A DNA stretch of 64,000 bases from MGIIa-L3 sp11892u (lineage in GTDB: Archaea; Thermoplasmatota; Poseidoniia; Poseidoniales; Poseidoniaceae). The notes below the pieces were generated by a model that was not told where the DNA came from, searched no databases, and saw nothing but the letters and a program-made list of their open reading frames with translations. Location of the stretch: contig CBFHXB010000008.1 of NCBI GenBank assembly GCA_965659685.1, forward strand, positions 31,329 through 95,328, written 5' to 3'. Positions within the stretch are counted from its first letter, which is position 1. Each line of letters opens with the position of its first letter. Below are positions 34,112 through 43,199 of the stretch, piece by piece. A program made the translations under genes and the position numbers.

Positions 34112-34564
34112 TCAGAACCGTCCTGACGAACCAAAGCCGCCTTCACCGCGGTCGGTCGCTCCCAACTCGTCGAAGGTGCACGCCACCACGTTGACCTCCG
34201 GGACGGGGGCGATGAGCAGTTGCGCCACGCGCTCTCCTGCTTCGACCACATAGGACGGTCCTTCGCCGATCCACGTCATCATCACCATCAATTCGCCGCG
34301 GTAATCCGCATCGATGGTCCCGAGGCCGTTGGGCATGATCAGTCCCTTTCGGCCGAGGGACGAGCGGCAGCGGATTTGGGCTTCCCATCCTGCTGGAAGA
34401 GCCATGGCAAGCCCGGTGCGCACCAAGGTGGCCTCCCCGGGCGTCACCTCGGTGCGTTCCAAGGCGTGGAGGTCGAGCCCTGCTGAGGCCGTTGTCGCCC
34501 GCACGGGCAGGACGGCTCGCTCGTCAAGCCGTGCCATCCGAAGGTCCACCCGCAATCCGTGCAT
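34112..34564 (-). CDS. dut: dUTP diphosphatase
   Basis: A 150-aa trimeric dUTPase. All five motifs are visible: SAGLDLHAL, RCRSSLG, NGLGTIDADYRGEL, GERVAQLLI and the C-terminal GEGGFGSSGRF arm. It removes dUTP and supplies dUMP for thymidylate. ATG 34564 is chosen because the further upstream frame would start with TTG. It diverges from nrdBA, placing two deoxynucleotide functions on either side of one 276-bp control region. Confidence 0.95.
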   Translation of the reverse strand: MHGLRVDLRMARLDERAVLPVRATTASAGLDLHALERTEVTPGEATLVRTGLAMALPAGWEAQIRCRSSLGRKGLIMPNGLGTIDADYRGELMVMMTWIGEGPSYVVEAGERVAQLLIAPVPEVNVVACTFDELGATDRGEGGFGSSGRF

Positions 34565-34699
34565 GGTCCCAAATTCAACCGGGGGTCCATTCAACTTGCC
34601 GTGGTTTTTCCAGTGGAAATCAAGGGGTAGAAAGCCCGTTCATTCGTCGTGTTAGATTTCAGATTTCGCATGGGGTCTGGACCATCCTCATAAGCCTCC

Positions 34700-34737
34700 G
34701 GGTCCGACCGAAAGACTCCCGCCTGTGGGTCCGACCG
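34700..34737. repeat. 11-bp direct repeat in the dut/nrdB control region
   Basis: GGGTCCGACCG occurs at 34700-34710 and again at 34727-34737, 27 bp apart start to start, upstream of the nrdB TATA-like box. A tandem AGATTTC repeat lies at 34654-34667. The spacing of about two and a half helical turns could suit a regulator, but no known operator is recognised. Confidence 0.6.
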
Positions 34738-34777
34738 TCGCGAACGAGGCTTCCTCCATGGAACCGCACCCGTGATG

Positions 34778-34785
34778 GTTATAGG
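34778..34785 (+). promoter_or_regulatory. TATA-like box of nrdBA
   Basis: GTTATAGG. Transcription would start near 34807, leaving a leader of about 35 nt with the SD-like AGGGGGA ahead of ATG 34841, in contrast to the leaderless genes elsewhere. Confidence 0.5.
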
Positions 34786-34840
34786 CCCTCCATGGCGGGA
34801 GAAGATAGCCGTCGCGCACCGGAAACAGGGGGAACACACC

Positions 34841-35875
34841 ATGGTCATCGAACGCACCACAAGCACTGACGGATTTGACCTCGACCTTTCCGCCGAATTC
34901 ATTGAACCGATGCTCGAGGAGAACCTCGATCGTTTCGTGCTCTTCCCCATCCAACAATCGGACATCTGGGAGATGTACAAGCAAGAGCAGGCGTCATTCT
35001 GGACCGCAGAGGAAATCGACCTTAGCCAGGACCTCAAGGACTGGGAGCAACTCAACGAAGACGAGCAGCACTTCCTCAAGCACGTTCTGGCCTTCTTCGC
35101 TGCCAGCGACGGCATCGTCAACGAAAACCTGGTGATGAACTTCACCAACGAGGTGCAGTGGCCTGAGGCACGTGCCTTCTACGGGTTCCAGATCATGATG
35201 GAGAACATCCACGCTGAGACCTATTCCCTCCTCATTGACACCTACATCAAGGACGAGAACGAGAAGAGCCATCTGTTCAAGGCGCTCGAAACCGTCCCTT
35301 CGGTCAAGAAGAAGGGCGACTGGGCCCTCCGTTGGCTCTCGCGAAAGCGAGGTTCCTTTGCCGAACGCCTGGTGGCCTTCGCCGCCGTTGAAGGCATCTT
35401 CTTCTCCGGTTCTTTCTGCGCCATTTTCTGGCTGAAGAAGCGGGGGCTCATGCCCGGCCTGACCTTCTCCAACGAGTTGATCTCCCGCGACGAAGGGTTG
35501 CACTGTGACTTTGCCTGCATGCTGCACGAGAAGCTCGAGCGCCCCACGCCCGAGAACGTCATTCACCGCATCGTCTCGGAAGCGGTCGCCATCGAAACCG
35601 AATTCGTGACCTCGGCGCTCCCCGTTCGCCTCATCGGAATGAACGCCGATCACATGAAGCAATACATCGAATTCGTGGCCGACCGCCTGCTCCAGACGCT
35701 CGGTTGTTCGAAGCTCTACGACGTGGCCAACCCCTTCCCATGGATGGAGATGATCTCCATGCAAGGAAAGACGAATTTCTTCGAAAAGCGCGTCGCTGAA
35801 TACCAGAAGGCTGGCGTGATGGACAGCACCCTCGGGGCCGTCCAACAACGCTTCTCGATGGACGAAGACTTTTGA
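34841..35875 (+). CDS. nrdB: Ribonucleotide reductase class Ia small subunit (R2), eukaryote-like
   Basis: A protein of 344 aa. It holds the di-iron tyrosyl radical. The ligands are D90, E121, H124, E184, E218 and H221, with radical Tyr128; their spacing is exactly that of mouse R2 (D139, E170, H173, E233, E267, H270, Y177). Long stretches read like animal R2, for example HVLAFFAASDGIVNENL, FSNELISRDEGLHCDFAC and KTNFFEKRV. The C-terminal tail MDEDF matches the position of the R2 tail that docks on R1. Reduction by this class needs oxygen for radical formation. It precedes nrdA by 60 bp. Gene transfer or a shared archaeal/eukaryote origin are both possible. Confidence 0.97.
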   Translation: MVIERTTSTDGFDLDLSAEFIEPMLEENLDRFVLFPIQQSDIWEMYKQEQASFWTAEEIDLSQDLKDWEQLNEDEQHFLKHVLAFFAASDGIVNENLVMNFTNEVQWPEARAFYGFQIMMENIHAETYSLLIDTYIKDENEKSHLFKALETVPSVKKKGDWALRWLSRKRGSFAERLVAFAAVEGIFFSGSFCAIFWLKKRGLMPGLTFSNELISRDEGLHCDFACMLHEKLERPTPENVIHRIVSEAVAIETEFVTSALPVRLIGMNADHMKQYIEFVADRLLQTLGCSKLYDVANPFPWMEMISMQGKTNFFEKRVAEYQKAGVMDSTLGAVQQRFSMDEDF

Positions 35876-35935
35876 GCCGTCTTCGATGATGGAAAGTTTG
35901 TCGCTCACTTGGATAACGGAAATGGAGGGTTCATC

Positions 35936-38329
35936 ATGGCAATGCAGGTCATCAACAGAAACGGAGAACGGGAAGACGTTCGCTTCGACGCGATCAAGGA
36001 AAAGCTGGAGGCTTTGGCCGAAGGACTTGACAACCAATGGGTGGACGTTGACCTCGTCACCAAGACCACCATCGAAGGGTTGTACGACGGCGTCAAGACC
36101 AGCGAACTCGACCAGCTTGCTGCCGAGACGGCCGCGGCGCTCGCGTCCCACCACCCCGACTACTCTCGCCTTGCTGCACGCATCTGCATCGATGACCTTC
36201 ACCGCTCCACCAAGGACGATTTCTCCGAGATCATCGACGACCTCAGGACCTTCGTGGACCCGGAATCTGGTAAGCATGCACCCCTGATTTCCGAAGAGGT
36301 TCACGCCATCATCATGGCCAACGCCGAGCGCCTCAATGCGCACATCGACTACAGCCGTGACCACAACTACGACTACTTCGGATTCAAGACCCTGGAGCGC
36401 TCCTACTTGCTTCGCCTTAACGGCGAGGTCGCTGAGCGCCCCCAGCACATGCTGATGCGCGTTGCGGTTGGCATCCACCACGAGAACATCGACCGTGCGC
36501 TTCGCACCTACGACCTGATGTCGAAGGGTTACTTCACCCACGCGACACCGACGCTGTTCAACTCCGGCACACCAATGCCACAGATGTCCTCTTGCTTCCT
36601 CCTGACCATGCAGGACGACTCGCTTGACGGCATTTACGACACGCTGAAGCAGTGCGCGATGATCTCCAAGTCTGCCGGTGGCATCGGTCTGTCCATCCAC
36701 CACGTCCGTGCCAAGGGTTCCTACATCAAGGGGACCAACGGGGCCTCAAACGGCATCGTCCCGATGCTCCGGGTCTTCAACGACACGGCCCGCTACGTCG
36801 ACCAAGGTGGCGGCAAGCGCAAGGGTTCCATCGCCATCTACCTTGAGCCGTGGCACCCCGACGTGCTCGATTTCCTTGACCTCCGGAAGAACCACGGAAA
36901 GGAAGAGATGCGCGCCCGTGACCTCTTCTACGCCATGTGGACGCCCGACCTCTTCATGAAGCGGGTCGAGGCCGACGGCGACTGGTCCTTCTTCTGCCCC
37001 AACGAGTGCCCCGGCCTGCAAGACGTGCACGGTGCGGAGTTCGAAGCCCTGTACGCCTCCTATGAAGCCAAGGGCCTGGCCCGCCGCACAATGCCGGCCC
37101 GCCACGTGTGGGACAAGATCGTCGAAGCGCAAATCGAGACCGGCACCCCGTACATGCTCTACAAGGACGCCGCGAACGCCAAGTCCAACCAGAAGAACCT
37201 CGGGACCATCCGCTCCTCCAACCTCTGCACCGAGATCATGGAGTACACCTCCAAGGACGAGGTCGCCGTGTGCAACCTCGCATCCATCGCCTTGCCTCGC
37301 TTCGTGGACATGGAGAAAGGTGCCTTCGACCACAACCTGCTCTACGACGTGACCTACCACGCGACGGGCAACCTGAACCGCGTCATCGACGTGAACTACT
37401 ACCCGGTCCAAGAAGCCTACAACTCGAACATGCGCCACCGCCCGATCGGGCTTGGCGTGCAGGGCTTGGCCGACACCTTCGCGATGCTTGACCTCGCCTT
37501 CGAAAGCGACGCAGCCCGCCAGCTGAACAAGGAAATCTTCGAGACCATCTACTACGCAGCCTGCTGCGCTTCCTTGGACGCGGCCAAGGCCGAAGGGGCC
37601 TACTCGAGTTTCGAAGGCTCTCCCGCAAGCGAAGGCAAGTTGCAGTTCGACCTCTGGGGCATGAACGAGCACAGCGGCCGCTGGGATTGGGACCAACTCA
37701 AGGGCGAAATCGTCGAGCACGGCATGCGCAACTCGCTCATGGTCGCCCCGATGCCCACCGCTTCGACCAGCCAAATCCTTGGCAACAACGAGTGCTTCGA
37801 ACCCTTCACCTCCAACCTCTACGTGCGCCGCACCCTCTCGGGTGAGTTCATCGTGCTCAACAAGCACCTCGTGCGTGACCTCATCGCGCTCGACCTCTGG
37901 AGCGTCGGCATGAAGGACGAAATCCTCCGCCACAAGGGTTCCATCCAGGCCATTCCGACCATCCCTGAACACCTGCGTGAGAAGTACAAGACCACCTGGG
38001 AAATCAAGCAGAAGCGTGTGCTCGAGCTCGCTGCCGACCGTGGGGCCTACATCGATCAGAGCCAGTCGCTCAACATCCACATGGTCGACGCCAACCCCGC
38101 CAAGGTCACCTCGATGCACTTCGCAGGATGGCGCTTGGGCCTCAAGACCGGGATGTACTACCTGCGCACAAAGGCCGCAGCAGACGCCATTCAGTTCACC
38201 GTTGAGCAGAAGGCCGCCGAGGACCAGACGGTCAGCGGCCTCCAGCAACGCGCAGAGGAAGCGGACAGCATGGACGCCATCGCGTGCAGCCTTGACGCAC
38301 CCGATGACTGCCTCATGTGCGGCAGTTGA
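35936..38329 (+). CDS. nrdA: Ribonucleotide reductase class Ia large subunit (R1), eukaryote-like
   Basis: The protein has 797 aa. An N-terminal ATP-cone (VINRNGEREDVRFDAI onward) is the allosteric activity site. The catalytic barrel has the substrate cysteine in MSSCFLL, the radical cysteine and glutamate in NLCTEI, and the second redox cysteine in VAVCNLAS. PMPTASTSQILGNNE is the conserved specificity/active-site loop. The C-terminal redox pair is CLMCGS, the same ending as in animal R1. It makes dNDPs. ATG 35936 has a good SD (GGAGGG); an upstream frame to 35909 is less likely. It pairs with nrdB. Confidence 0.97.
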   Translation: MAMQVINRNGEREDVRFDAIKEKLEALAEGLDNQWVDVDLVTKTTIEGLYDGVKTSELDQLAAETAAALASHHPDYSRLAARICIDDLHRSTKDDFSEIIDDLRTFVDPESGKHAPLISEEVHAIIMANAERLNAHIDYSRDHNYDYFGFKTLERSYLLRLNGEVAERPQHMLMRVAVGIHHENIDRALRTYDLMSKGYFTHATPTLFNSGTPMPQMSSCFLLTMQDDSLDGIYDTLKQCAMISKSAGGIGLSIHHVRAKGSYIKGTNGASNGIVPMLRVFNDTARYVDQGGGKRKGSIAIYLEPWHPDVLDFLDLRKNHGKEEMRARDLFYAMWTPDLFMKRVEADGDWSFFCPNECPGLQDVHGAEFEALYASYEAKGLARRTMPARHVWDKIVEAQIETGTPYMLYKDAANAKSNQKNLGTIRSSNLCTEIMEYTSKDEVAVCNLASIALPRFVDMEKGAFDHNLLYDVTYHATGNLNRVIDVNYYPVQEAYNSNMRHRPIGLGVQGLADTFAMLDLAFESDAARQLNKEIFETIYYAACCASLDAAKAEGAYSSFEGSPASEGKLQFDLWGMNEHSGRWDWDQLKGEIVEHGMRNSLMVAPMPTASTSQILGNNECFEPFTSNLYVRRTLSGEFIVLNKHLVRDLIALDLWSVGMKDEILRHKGSIQAIPTIPEHLREKYKTTWEIKQKRVLELAADRGAYIDQSQSLNIHMVDANPAKVTSMHFAGWRLGLKTGMYYLRTKAAADAIQFTVEQKAAEDQTVSGLQQRAEEADSMDAIACSLDAPDDCLMCGS

Positions 38330-38351
38330 GTGCACGCCTGTTGAACAACGC

Positions 38352-38359
38352 TTCATCAA
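38352..38359 (+). promoter_or_regulatory. TATA-like box of the PKD-protein gene
   Basis: TTCATCAA centred 25-26 nt ahead of ATG 38381, directly after nrdA. Confidence 0.5.
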
Positions 38360-38380
38360 CTCGATGGCCTTTCTTCGGCC

Positions 38381-39187
38381 ATGATGTCGAGCGGATCGCT
38401 AGGACCCCGGGTCACGATTGCGTTGCTTGTGGCGGTGCTCTTTGTCGGCCTCGGAAGTGGAGCCCTTCTCCAATCAAGCGTGACCAACGCCCGTGCCGGG
38501 GATGCTCCGTTGAGCATCGACGCGTCCGAGACGACGGGCGTCAACCGCTACACGATGGTCGAGGTGGACGACGGGGACAACGAAGAACGCCCCGAGGTCA
38601 CGTGGTTGCTCCACAATTTCACCTTCAGCGCCAGCGGTGCGGAGGACGATTCCTTGGTGACGTGGGACTTTGGTGACGGTTCCACCGCCAACGGCCTTCA
38701 GGTCAGCCATGCCTTCGAGCAGGCAGGAATGCACACGGTTCGCGTGACGACCGTTGGACCGTCCGGCGTTGACGACGCCATGCTGGACGTTCGGGTGGAC
38801 ATGGAAGGCGCGGTTGAATCCGACAACATGGAGTGCACCTGCGCCCCGACAGGGAAATCCACGCTCATCGACCTGCAGATCATCGAAGCGCCGGTCTTCA
38901 TCGCTGGCGAGGTCCGCGTTGAACACGACGGAAGCAGCGAATCCTGCAGCCTTCGAAATCCGCTGCAAGAATGCCACGTGCGCGTGCTCCTCGAACGCGT
39001 GGAGGCAGGCGACGTCATCGAGCAAGAGGAATTGCACGACTCCACCTTCCGTGACAACGAACTGATCATCGCGTTCGAGCTCGGTGAAGTGGACCTCGAC
39101 GAAGGACAGGTGCTTCGCCTGCGGTTGGAAACCGACCAACTTCGTGATTGGCACAAGCCAAACACGTCCTGGACGATGACCTCCTGA
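38381..39187 (+). CDS. Exported protein with PKD domain
   Basis: The protein has 268 aa. A hydrophobic N-terminal helix (TIALLVAVLFVGLGSGALL) is a signal peptide or anchor. Residues about 75-135 form a PKD/Ig-like domain with VTWDFGDGSTANG and VSHAFEQAGMHTVRV. The C-terminal half is beta-rich with two cysteine pairs and no recognised domain. It is an envelope protein of unknown role. It has its own TATA-like box after nrdA. Confidence 0.8.
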   Translation: MMSSGSLGPRVTIALLVAVLFVGLGSGALLQSSVTNARAGDAPLSIDASETTGVNRYTMVEVDDGDNEERPEVTWLLHNFTFSASGAEDDSLVTWDFGDGSTANGLQVSHAFEQAGMHTVRVTTVGPSGVDDAMLDVRVDMEGAVESDNMECTCAPTGKSTLIDLQIIEAPVFIAGEVRVEHDGSSESCSLRNPLQECHVRVLLERVEAGDVIEQEELHDSTFRDNELIIAFELGEVDLDEGQVLRLRLETDQLRDWHKPNTSWTMTS

Positions 39188-39192
39188 TGCGA

Positions 39193-39435
39193 TCAGGCCT
39201 GCTTGGTCAAGGCGTCCGCAATCAACGACAGGATCCACCAGCCGATTGGCAAGGCCAGCGAGGCCACCAGTGTGGTGACGACCAACGTGGGCACCACGGC
39301 CCCTTCGCTGGTGGTCCAAGCCCAGACTGCGGTCGGAACCAGCACGATCCACAACCACCACCGCGCGGCCGCGCTCGGGGTCCCTCGACCGTCATGATCG
39401 GGGATGGGAGCAAAGATGCGTTGCGCCACGCTCAT
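39193..39435 (-). CDS. Small two-helix membrane protein
   Basis: A protein of 80 aa with two membrane helices (ARWWLWIVLVPTAVWAW and TLVVTTLVASLALPIGWWIL). The N-terminal 24 residues are hydrophilic. The frame is converging on the PKD-protein gene with a 5-bp gap. I do not recognise it. Confidence 0.6.
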   Translation of the reverse strand: MSVAQRIFAPIPDHDGRGTPSAAARWWLWIVLVPTAVWAWTTSEGAVVPTLVVTTLVASLALPIGWWILSLIADALTKQA

Positions 39436-39478
39436 GACTCGATGGCGGTGCCTTCCCTCAAGAAAGGGTGTCTCGGCC

Positions 39479-40909
39479 TCAGTTGGCGACGTGGATGGCG
39501 TGACCCAAGGAGGCCAAAACCGCCTCGTGGGTCATCTCGGTCATCGTGGGATGCGCGTGGATGGTCCCGGCGAGGTCCTCGAGGACGGCTCCCATCTCAA
39601 GCGCCAGCGTCCATTCACCGACGAGTTCGGAGATGTGGGTGCCGACGCCTTGGATGCCGAGCACGCGGTGGTCGTCTTCACGGGCGACGACGCGGATGAA
39701 TCCGCCCGTCTTTTCCGCTTCCATGGTCAGGGAGCGCCCGTTCGCGGCCAAGGGGAACTTGCCGACGATGACGGGATGACCGGCATCCTTCGCTTCGTCA
39801 GGGGACAGGCCCACGCTGACGATCTCTGGCTCGGTGAACACGATGGCGGGAACGCCAACAGGGTCGTAGGCGCGGTTCTTGCCCGCAATGATCTCGGCGA
39901 CCATCTCACCCTGGAAGGATGCGGTGTGGGCCAGCATCTCGCCCATGGCGGAGACGTCTCCGATGGCGTAGACGCCACGCATGTTTGTGCGGCACCCGTC
40001 GTCGACCTTGACGAAGCCACGCTCGTCGAGGGCCACGCCGGTCGGAGCGAGGGCCGCGCTGTTGGGCTTGCGACCGACGGTCACGAGCACTTTGTCGCAC
40101 GGCAGACGCTCGGGTTCGTCGCCCTCCTTGGCGTCTATCGGGCTATAGAGGAGCGACATGCCGTCCTTTCCTTCTTCGACGCCCTTGGCGAAGACGCCGG
40201 TGATGACCTTGATCTTCGATTTCTTGAGGGCCAGTTCGAGCGGACGGCGCAATTCCTTGTCGAAGATGGGCAGCACGCTGTCCATCGCTTCGACGACGGT
40301 CACTTCGCTGCCCAGCATGCGGTAGGTGATGCCGAGTTCGAGGCCGATGTATCCACCACCGACAACGACGAGGTGCTTCGGGATGTCCTTCAGGTCCAAT
40401 GCACCTCGGGAGGACACCACGTCATCGCTGAAGGGCATGAAGGGCAATTCAATGGGCACGCTTCCGGTCGCAAGGATGACGTTCTCTGCGGTGATGACCA
40501 TGGCGTCCTCGCCTTCGCCAACGCGAACGGACTTTGCGTCTTGGAATTCCGCCCAGCCGTGGACGATTTCGACACCAGCCTTGGCAAGCAGGGTTTCGAC
40601 GCCCTTGTTGAGCCGGTCGACGATGCCGTCTTTCCATTCGACCACGCCAGCCATGTCGATTTCGGCCGGCGAGGGGAGGCTGATCCCTTGGTGCCCACCC
40701 TTCTTGGCGTACTTCGCCAACTTGTCGACGGTTTGCGCGACGTTGATCATCGCCTTCGAAGGGATGCAACCGCGGATGAGGCAGGTGCCGCCGGAGCGCT
40801 CACCTTCGACGATGACGGTGTCGAGGCCGAGTTGACCGGCACGGATGGCGGCGACATAGCCACCAGGGCCTGCGCCGATGACGAGAACTTGACAGGAACG
40901 TTGCTTCAT
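39479..40909 (-). CDS. lpdA: Dihydrolipoamide dehydrogenase (E3)
   Basis: The protein has 476 aa. The FAD loop GAGPGG is at 12-17, the redox-active cysteines are C43 and C48 in GGTCLIRGCIPSKA, and the NAD domain starts with VVVGGGYIGLELG. YAIGDV closes the FAD site and HAHPTMTE has the catalytic His-Glu pair. It reoxidises the lipoyl groups of E2 with NAD. It is last in the lipA-E1-E2-E3 operon; its ATG (40909) follows SD GAGGTGG that starts at the E2 stop. Confidence 0.97.
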   Translation of the reverse strand: MKQRSCQVLVIGAGPGGYVAAIRAGQLGLDTVIVEGERSGGTCLIRGCIPSKAMINVAQTVDKLAKYAKKGGHQGISLPSPAEIDMAGVVEWKDGIVDRLNKGVETLLAKAGVEIVHGWAEFQDAKSVRVGEGEDAMVITAENVILATGSVPIELPFMPFSDDVVSSRGALDLKDIPKHLVVVGGGYIGLELGITYRMLGSEVTVVEAMDSVLPIFDKELRRPLELALKKSKIKVITGVFAKGVEEGKDGMSLLYSPIDAKEGDEPERLPCDKVLVTVGRKPNSAALAPTGVALDERGFVKVDDGCRTNMRGVYAIGDVSAMGEMLAHTASFQGEMVAEIIAGKNRAYDPVGVPAIVFTEPEIVSVGLSPDEAKDAGHPVIVGKFPLAANGRSLTMEAEKTGGFIRVVAREDDHRVLGIQGVGTHISELVGEWTLALEMGAVLEDLAGTIHAHPTMTEMTHEAVLASLGHAIHVAN

Positions 40910-40919
40910 CTCATCCACC

Positions 40920-42176
40920 TCACATGAAGATCGTCGCCGGGTGTTCCAGCAGCGTCTTGAGGCGCTGCACGAGCATCGCCCCGTCCCATCCGTCGACCAC
41001 GCGGTGGTCGAAGGAGGAGGAGAAGTTCATCATGCGACGAACGACGACTTGGCCGTTCTTGACGACCGCTCGGTCGATGGCCTTGTGCACGCCAAGGATG
41101 CCGACTTCGGGCTTGTTGATGATCGGCGTGGCGCCAAGTCCACCCATCGCACCGAGGCTGGTGATGGTGAAGGTGGAACCGGACAACTGGGCGCTGGTGG
41201 CCTTGCCGTCGCGGGTTGCGGTGACGACCTCGCTCATCTGGCGGGCCGCGTCCCAAATGTCGAGGGCCTCGACGTGTTGCACAACGGGAACGTACAGGCC
41301 GCGTTCGGTCTGCGTGGCGATGCCGAGGTGCACGGCTTCGTGGCGCACCACGGTCAAGCGGTCGTCTTCGTAGTGGGCGTTGCAAATCGGGTGTTCGCCA
41401 AGGGCCTTGGCCAGGCCGAGCATGATGAAGGGCAAGTACGTCAGCTTGGGCTGGCCTTCCTCACGGTTGGCGTTGAGGTGCTGGCGCAACGCCTCAAGTT
41501 CGGTCACGTCAACTTCCTCGAAGTACGAGAAGTGAGGGATGGTCGAGTAGGACGCGGTCATGCCGTCGGCGATGCGGCGGCGCAGTCCGGCGACCTTGAT
41601 CTCGGTCGTGCCCGTGCGGCGCGTTCGGGCAGGTCCAGACGAGGCCACAGCACCGCCACCGGCGATGTGCGCTTCGAGGTCAGCACGGGTGATGCGCCCT
41701 GCGGGGCCGCTGCCTCCAACGGAGGTCAGGTCCACGCCCGCTTCACGGGCGCTCATGCGCACGGCAGGGCTGGCGAGTGGACGCAGTCCGGGGACGCGAG
41801 GCGTGACCGGAGCAGGTGGGGCGGCTGCTACGGGAGCAGGGGCCGGAGCGGGCGCCGGTGCGGCAGCGGGTGCCGCCTCGGGTTCTGGCGCAGGTGCTGG
41901 TGCAGCATCTTCGCCGGCGGAGGCGTTGCCTTCGCCTTCGACTTCAAACTCGATGCACATCGCACCGACGGGAAGGATGTCGCCGACGTCGCCGACGCGC
42001 TTGACGACGACGCCGTTGACGGGCGAGGGAATCTCCACGGTGGCTTTGTCGGTCATGACGGACAGGATGGGTTGGTCCTCGGTGACGGTGTCGCCCACGG
42101 CGACCATCCATTCCACGACTTCGCCTTCGACGACGCCTTCTCCGATGTCTGGCAGTTTGAATGCGTAGATGCCCAT
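40920..42176 (-). CDS. 2-oxoacid dehydrogenase E2 (dihydrolipoamide acyltransferase)
   Basis: The protein has 418 aa and the standard order. The lipoyl domain has Lys44 in MTDKATVEI as the lipoylation site, an Ala/Pro-rich linker follows (about 85-125), then the E1/E3-binding domain (SPAVRMSAREAGVDL, GPAGRITRADL), and the catalytic domain, ending with His391 and Asp395 in HRVVDGWDG. It forms the core of the complex. Four bases separate its start from the E1-beta stop. Together with the E1 type next to it, a branched-chain acyl specificity is likely. Confidence 0.95.
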   Translation of the reverse strand: MGIYAFKLPDIGEGVVEGEVVEWMVAVGDTVTEDQPILSVMTDKATVEIPSPVNGVVVKRVGDVGDILPVGAMCIEFEVEGEGNASAGEDAAPAPAPEPEAAPAAAPAPAPAPAPVAAAPPAPVTPRVPGLRPLASPAVRMSAREAGVDLTSVGGSGPAGRITRADLEAHIAGGGAVASSGPARTRRTGTTEIKVAGLRRRIADGMTASYSTIPHFSYFEEVDVTELEALRQHLNANREEGQPKLTYLPFIMLGLAKALGEHPICNAHYEDDRLTVVRHEAVHLGIATQTERGLYVPVVQHVEALDIWDAARQMSEVVTATRDGKATSAQLSGSTFTITSLGAMGGLGATPIINKPEVGILGVHKAIDRAVVKNGQVVVRRMMNFSSSFDHRVVDGWDGAMLVQRLKTLLEHPATIFM

Positions 42177-42179
42177 GTG

Positions 42180-43190
42180 TCATGCCTCCTGTGTGCGTGC
42201 AATGGCCTCGGCGATGCGGCCGGGGCTGGGAAGGTAATCCCACTCCGTGGTGTGGGGGAAGGGCGTGTCCCATCCGGTGACACGCTCGATCGGCGCCTCA
42301 AGGTGCCAGAAACAGCGTTCCTGAATGGACGCGGACATTTCGGCGCCGAAGCCGCTGGTCTTCGGTGCTTCATGGACGATGACGCAGCGGCCGGTCTTGC
42401 GGACCGACTCCACCACGGTGTCGCGGTCCCAAGGCACAAGCGTCTGCAGGTCGATGAGTTCGGCGTCGATGCCGGATTGGCGGATGGCTTCCTCGGCGAC
42501 GTGCACCATGGTCCCCCACGCGATGACGGTGCACGCGCCGCCTTCCTTGACGATGCGGGCTTGTTCAAGCGGGATGCTGTAGTACTCCTCCGGCACTTCG
42601 CCGTCGGGGTGGCTGTTCCAGGTGGGAACCTTGTGCGGATCGCCATAGAACGGGCCACGGTAGCACCGCTTGGGCTCGAAGAAGACGACTGGATCGTTGC
42701 ACTCGATGGCTGAAGTGAGCAATCCCTTGGCGTTGTAGGGGTTGGAGCAGTACACGACCTTGAGTCCGGGCGTGTGGGTGAACTGTGCCTCGGGAGATTG
42801 GGAGTGGTGGTGGCCGCCCCTGATGCCGCCGCCTGCTGGCGTGCGGATGGTCACGGGCGTCCAGAATTCGCCACCTGAGCGATGGCGGAGTTTGGCCATC
42901 TCGTTGACGATCTGATCGTAGGCGGGGAAGATGTAGTCAGCGAACTGGATTTCCATCACCGGCCGCAGGCCGTTGATGCCCATGCCGAAGGCCACAGCAG
43001 CGATGCCGCCCTCCGCGAGGGGGGAGTCGAAGACGCGGTGGGCGCCGTGGGCTTCCTGGAGTCCGGCGGTGACGCGGAACACGCCACCGAAGTAGCCGAC
43101 GTCTTCACCGAAGATGACGACGTTGGGGTCACGCTGGAGTTGCAGGTCCAGCGCCGAATTGAGGGCTGCGATCATGTTCATTTTCGCCAT
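42180..43190 (-). CDS. 2-oxoacid dehydrogenase E1 beta subunit (branched-chain type)
   Basis: The protein has 336 aa. It binds thiamine diphosphate together with E1 alpha. FGEDVGYFGGVFRVT and FADYIFPAYDQIVNE are close to branched-chain E1-beta proteins, as is GHHHSQSPEAQFTHTPGLKV, which contains active-site residues. VFFEPKRCYR also fits that type more than pyruvate dehydrogenase. It starts with ATG 43190 and SD GAGGTGG directly at the E1-alpha stop. Confidence 0.94.
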   Translation of the reverse strand: MAKMNMIAALNSALDLQLQRDPNVVIFGEDVGYFGGVFRVTAGLQEAHGAHRVFDSPLAEGGIAAVAFGMGINGLRPVMEIQFADYIFPAYDQIVNEMAKLRHRSGGEFWTPVTIRTPAGGGIRGGHHHSQSPEAQFTHTPGLKVVYCSNPYNAKGLLTSAIECNDPVVFFEPKRCYRGPFYGDPHKVPTWNSHPDGEVPEEYYSIPLEQARIVKEGGACTVIAWGTMVHVAEEAIRQSGIDAELIDLQTLVPWDRDTVVESVRKTGRCVIVHEAPKTSGFGAEMSASIQERCFWHLEAPIERVTGWDTPFPHTTEWDYLPSPGRIAEAIARTQEA

Positions 43191-43199
43191 GATGCCACC

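Noticed and set aside
34994..36703. 569-codon minus-strand frame across nrdB and nrdA
   Set aside because: Covers two firmly identified genes and the gap between them; no family resemblance.
36746..38359. 537-codon minus-strand frame opposite nrdA
   Set aside because: Antisense shadow of a certain gene with the same biased composition as the others.
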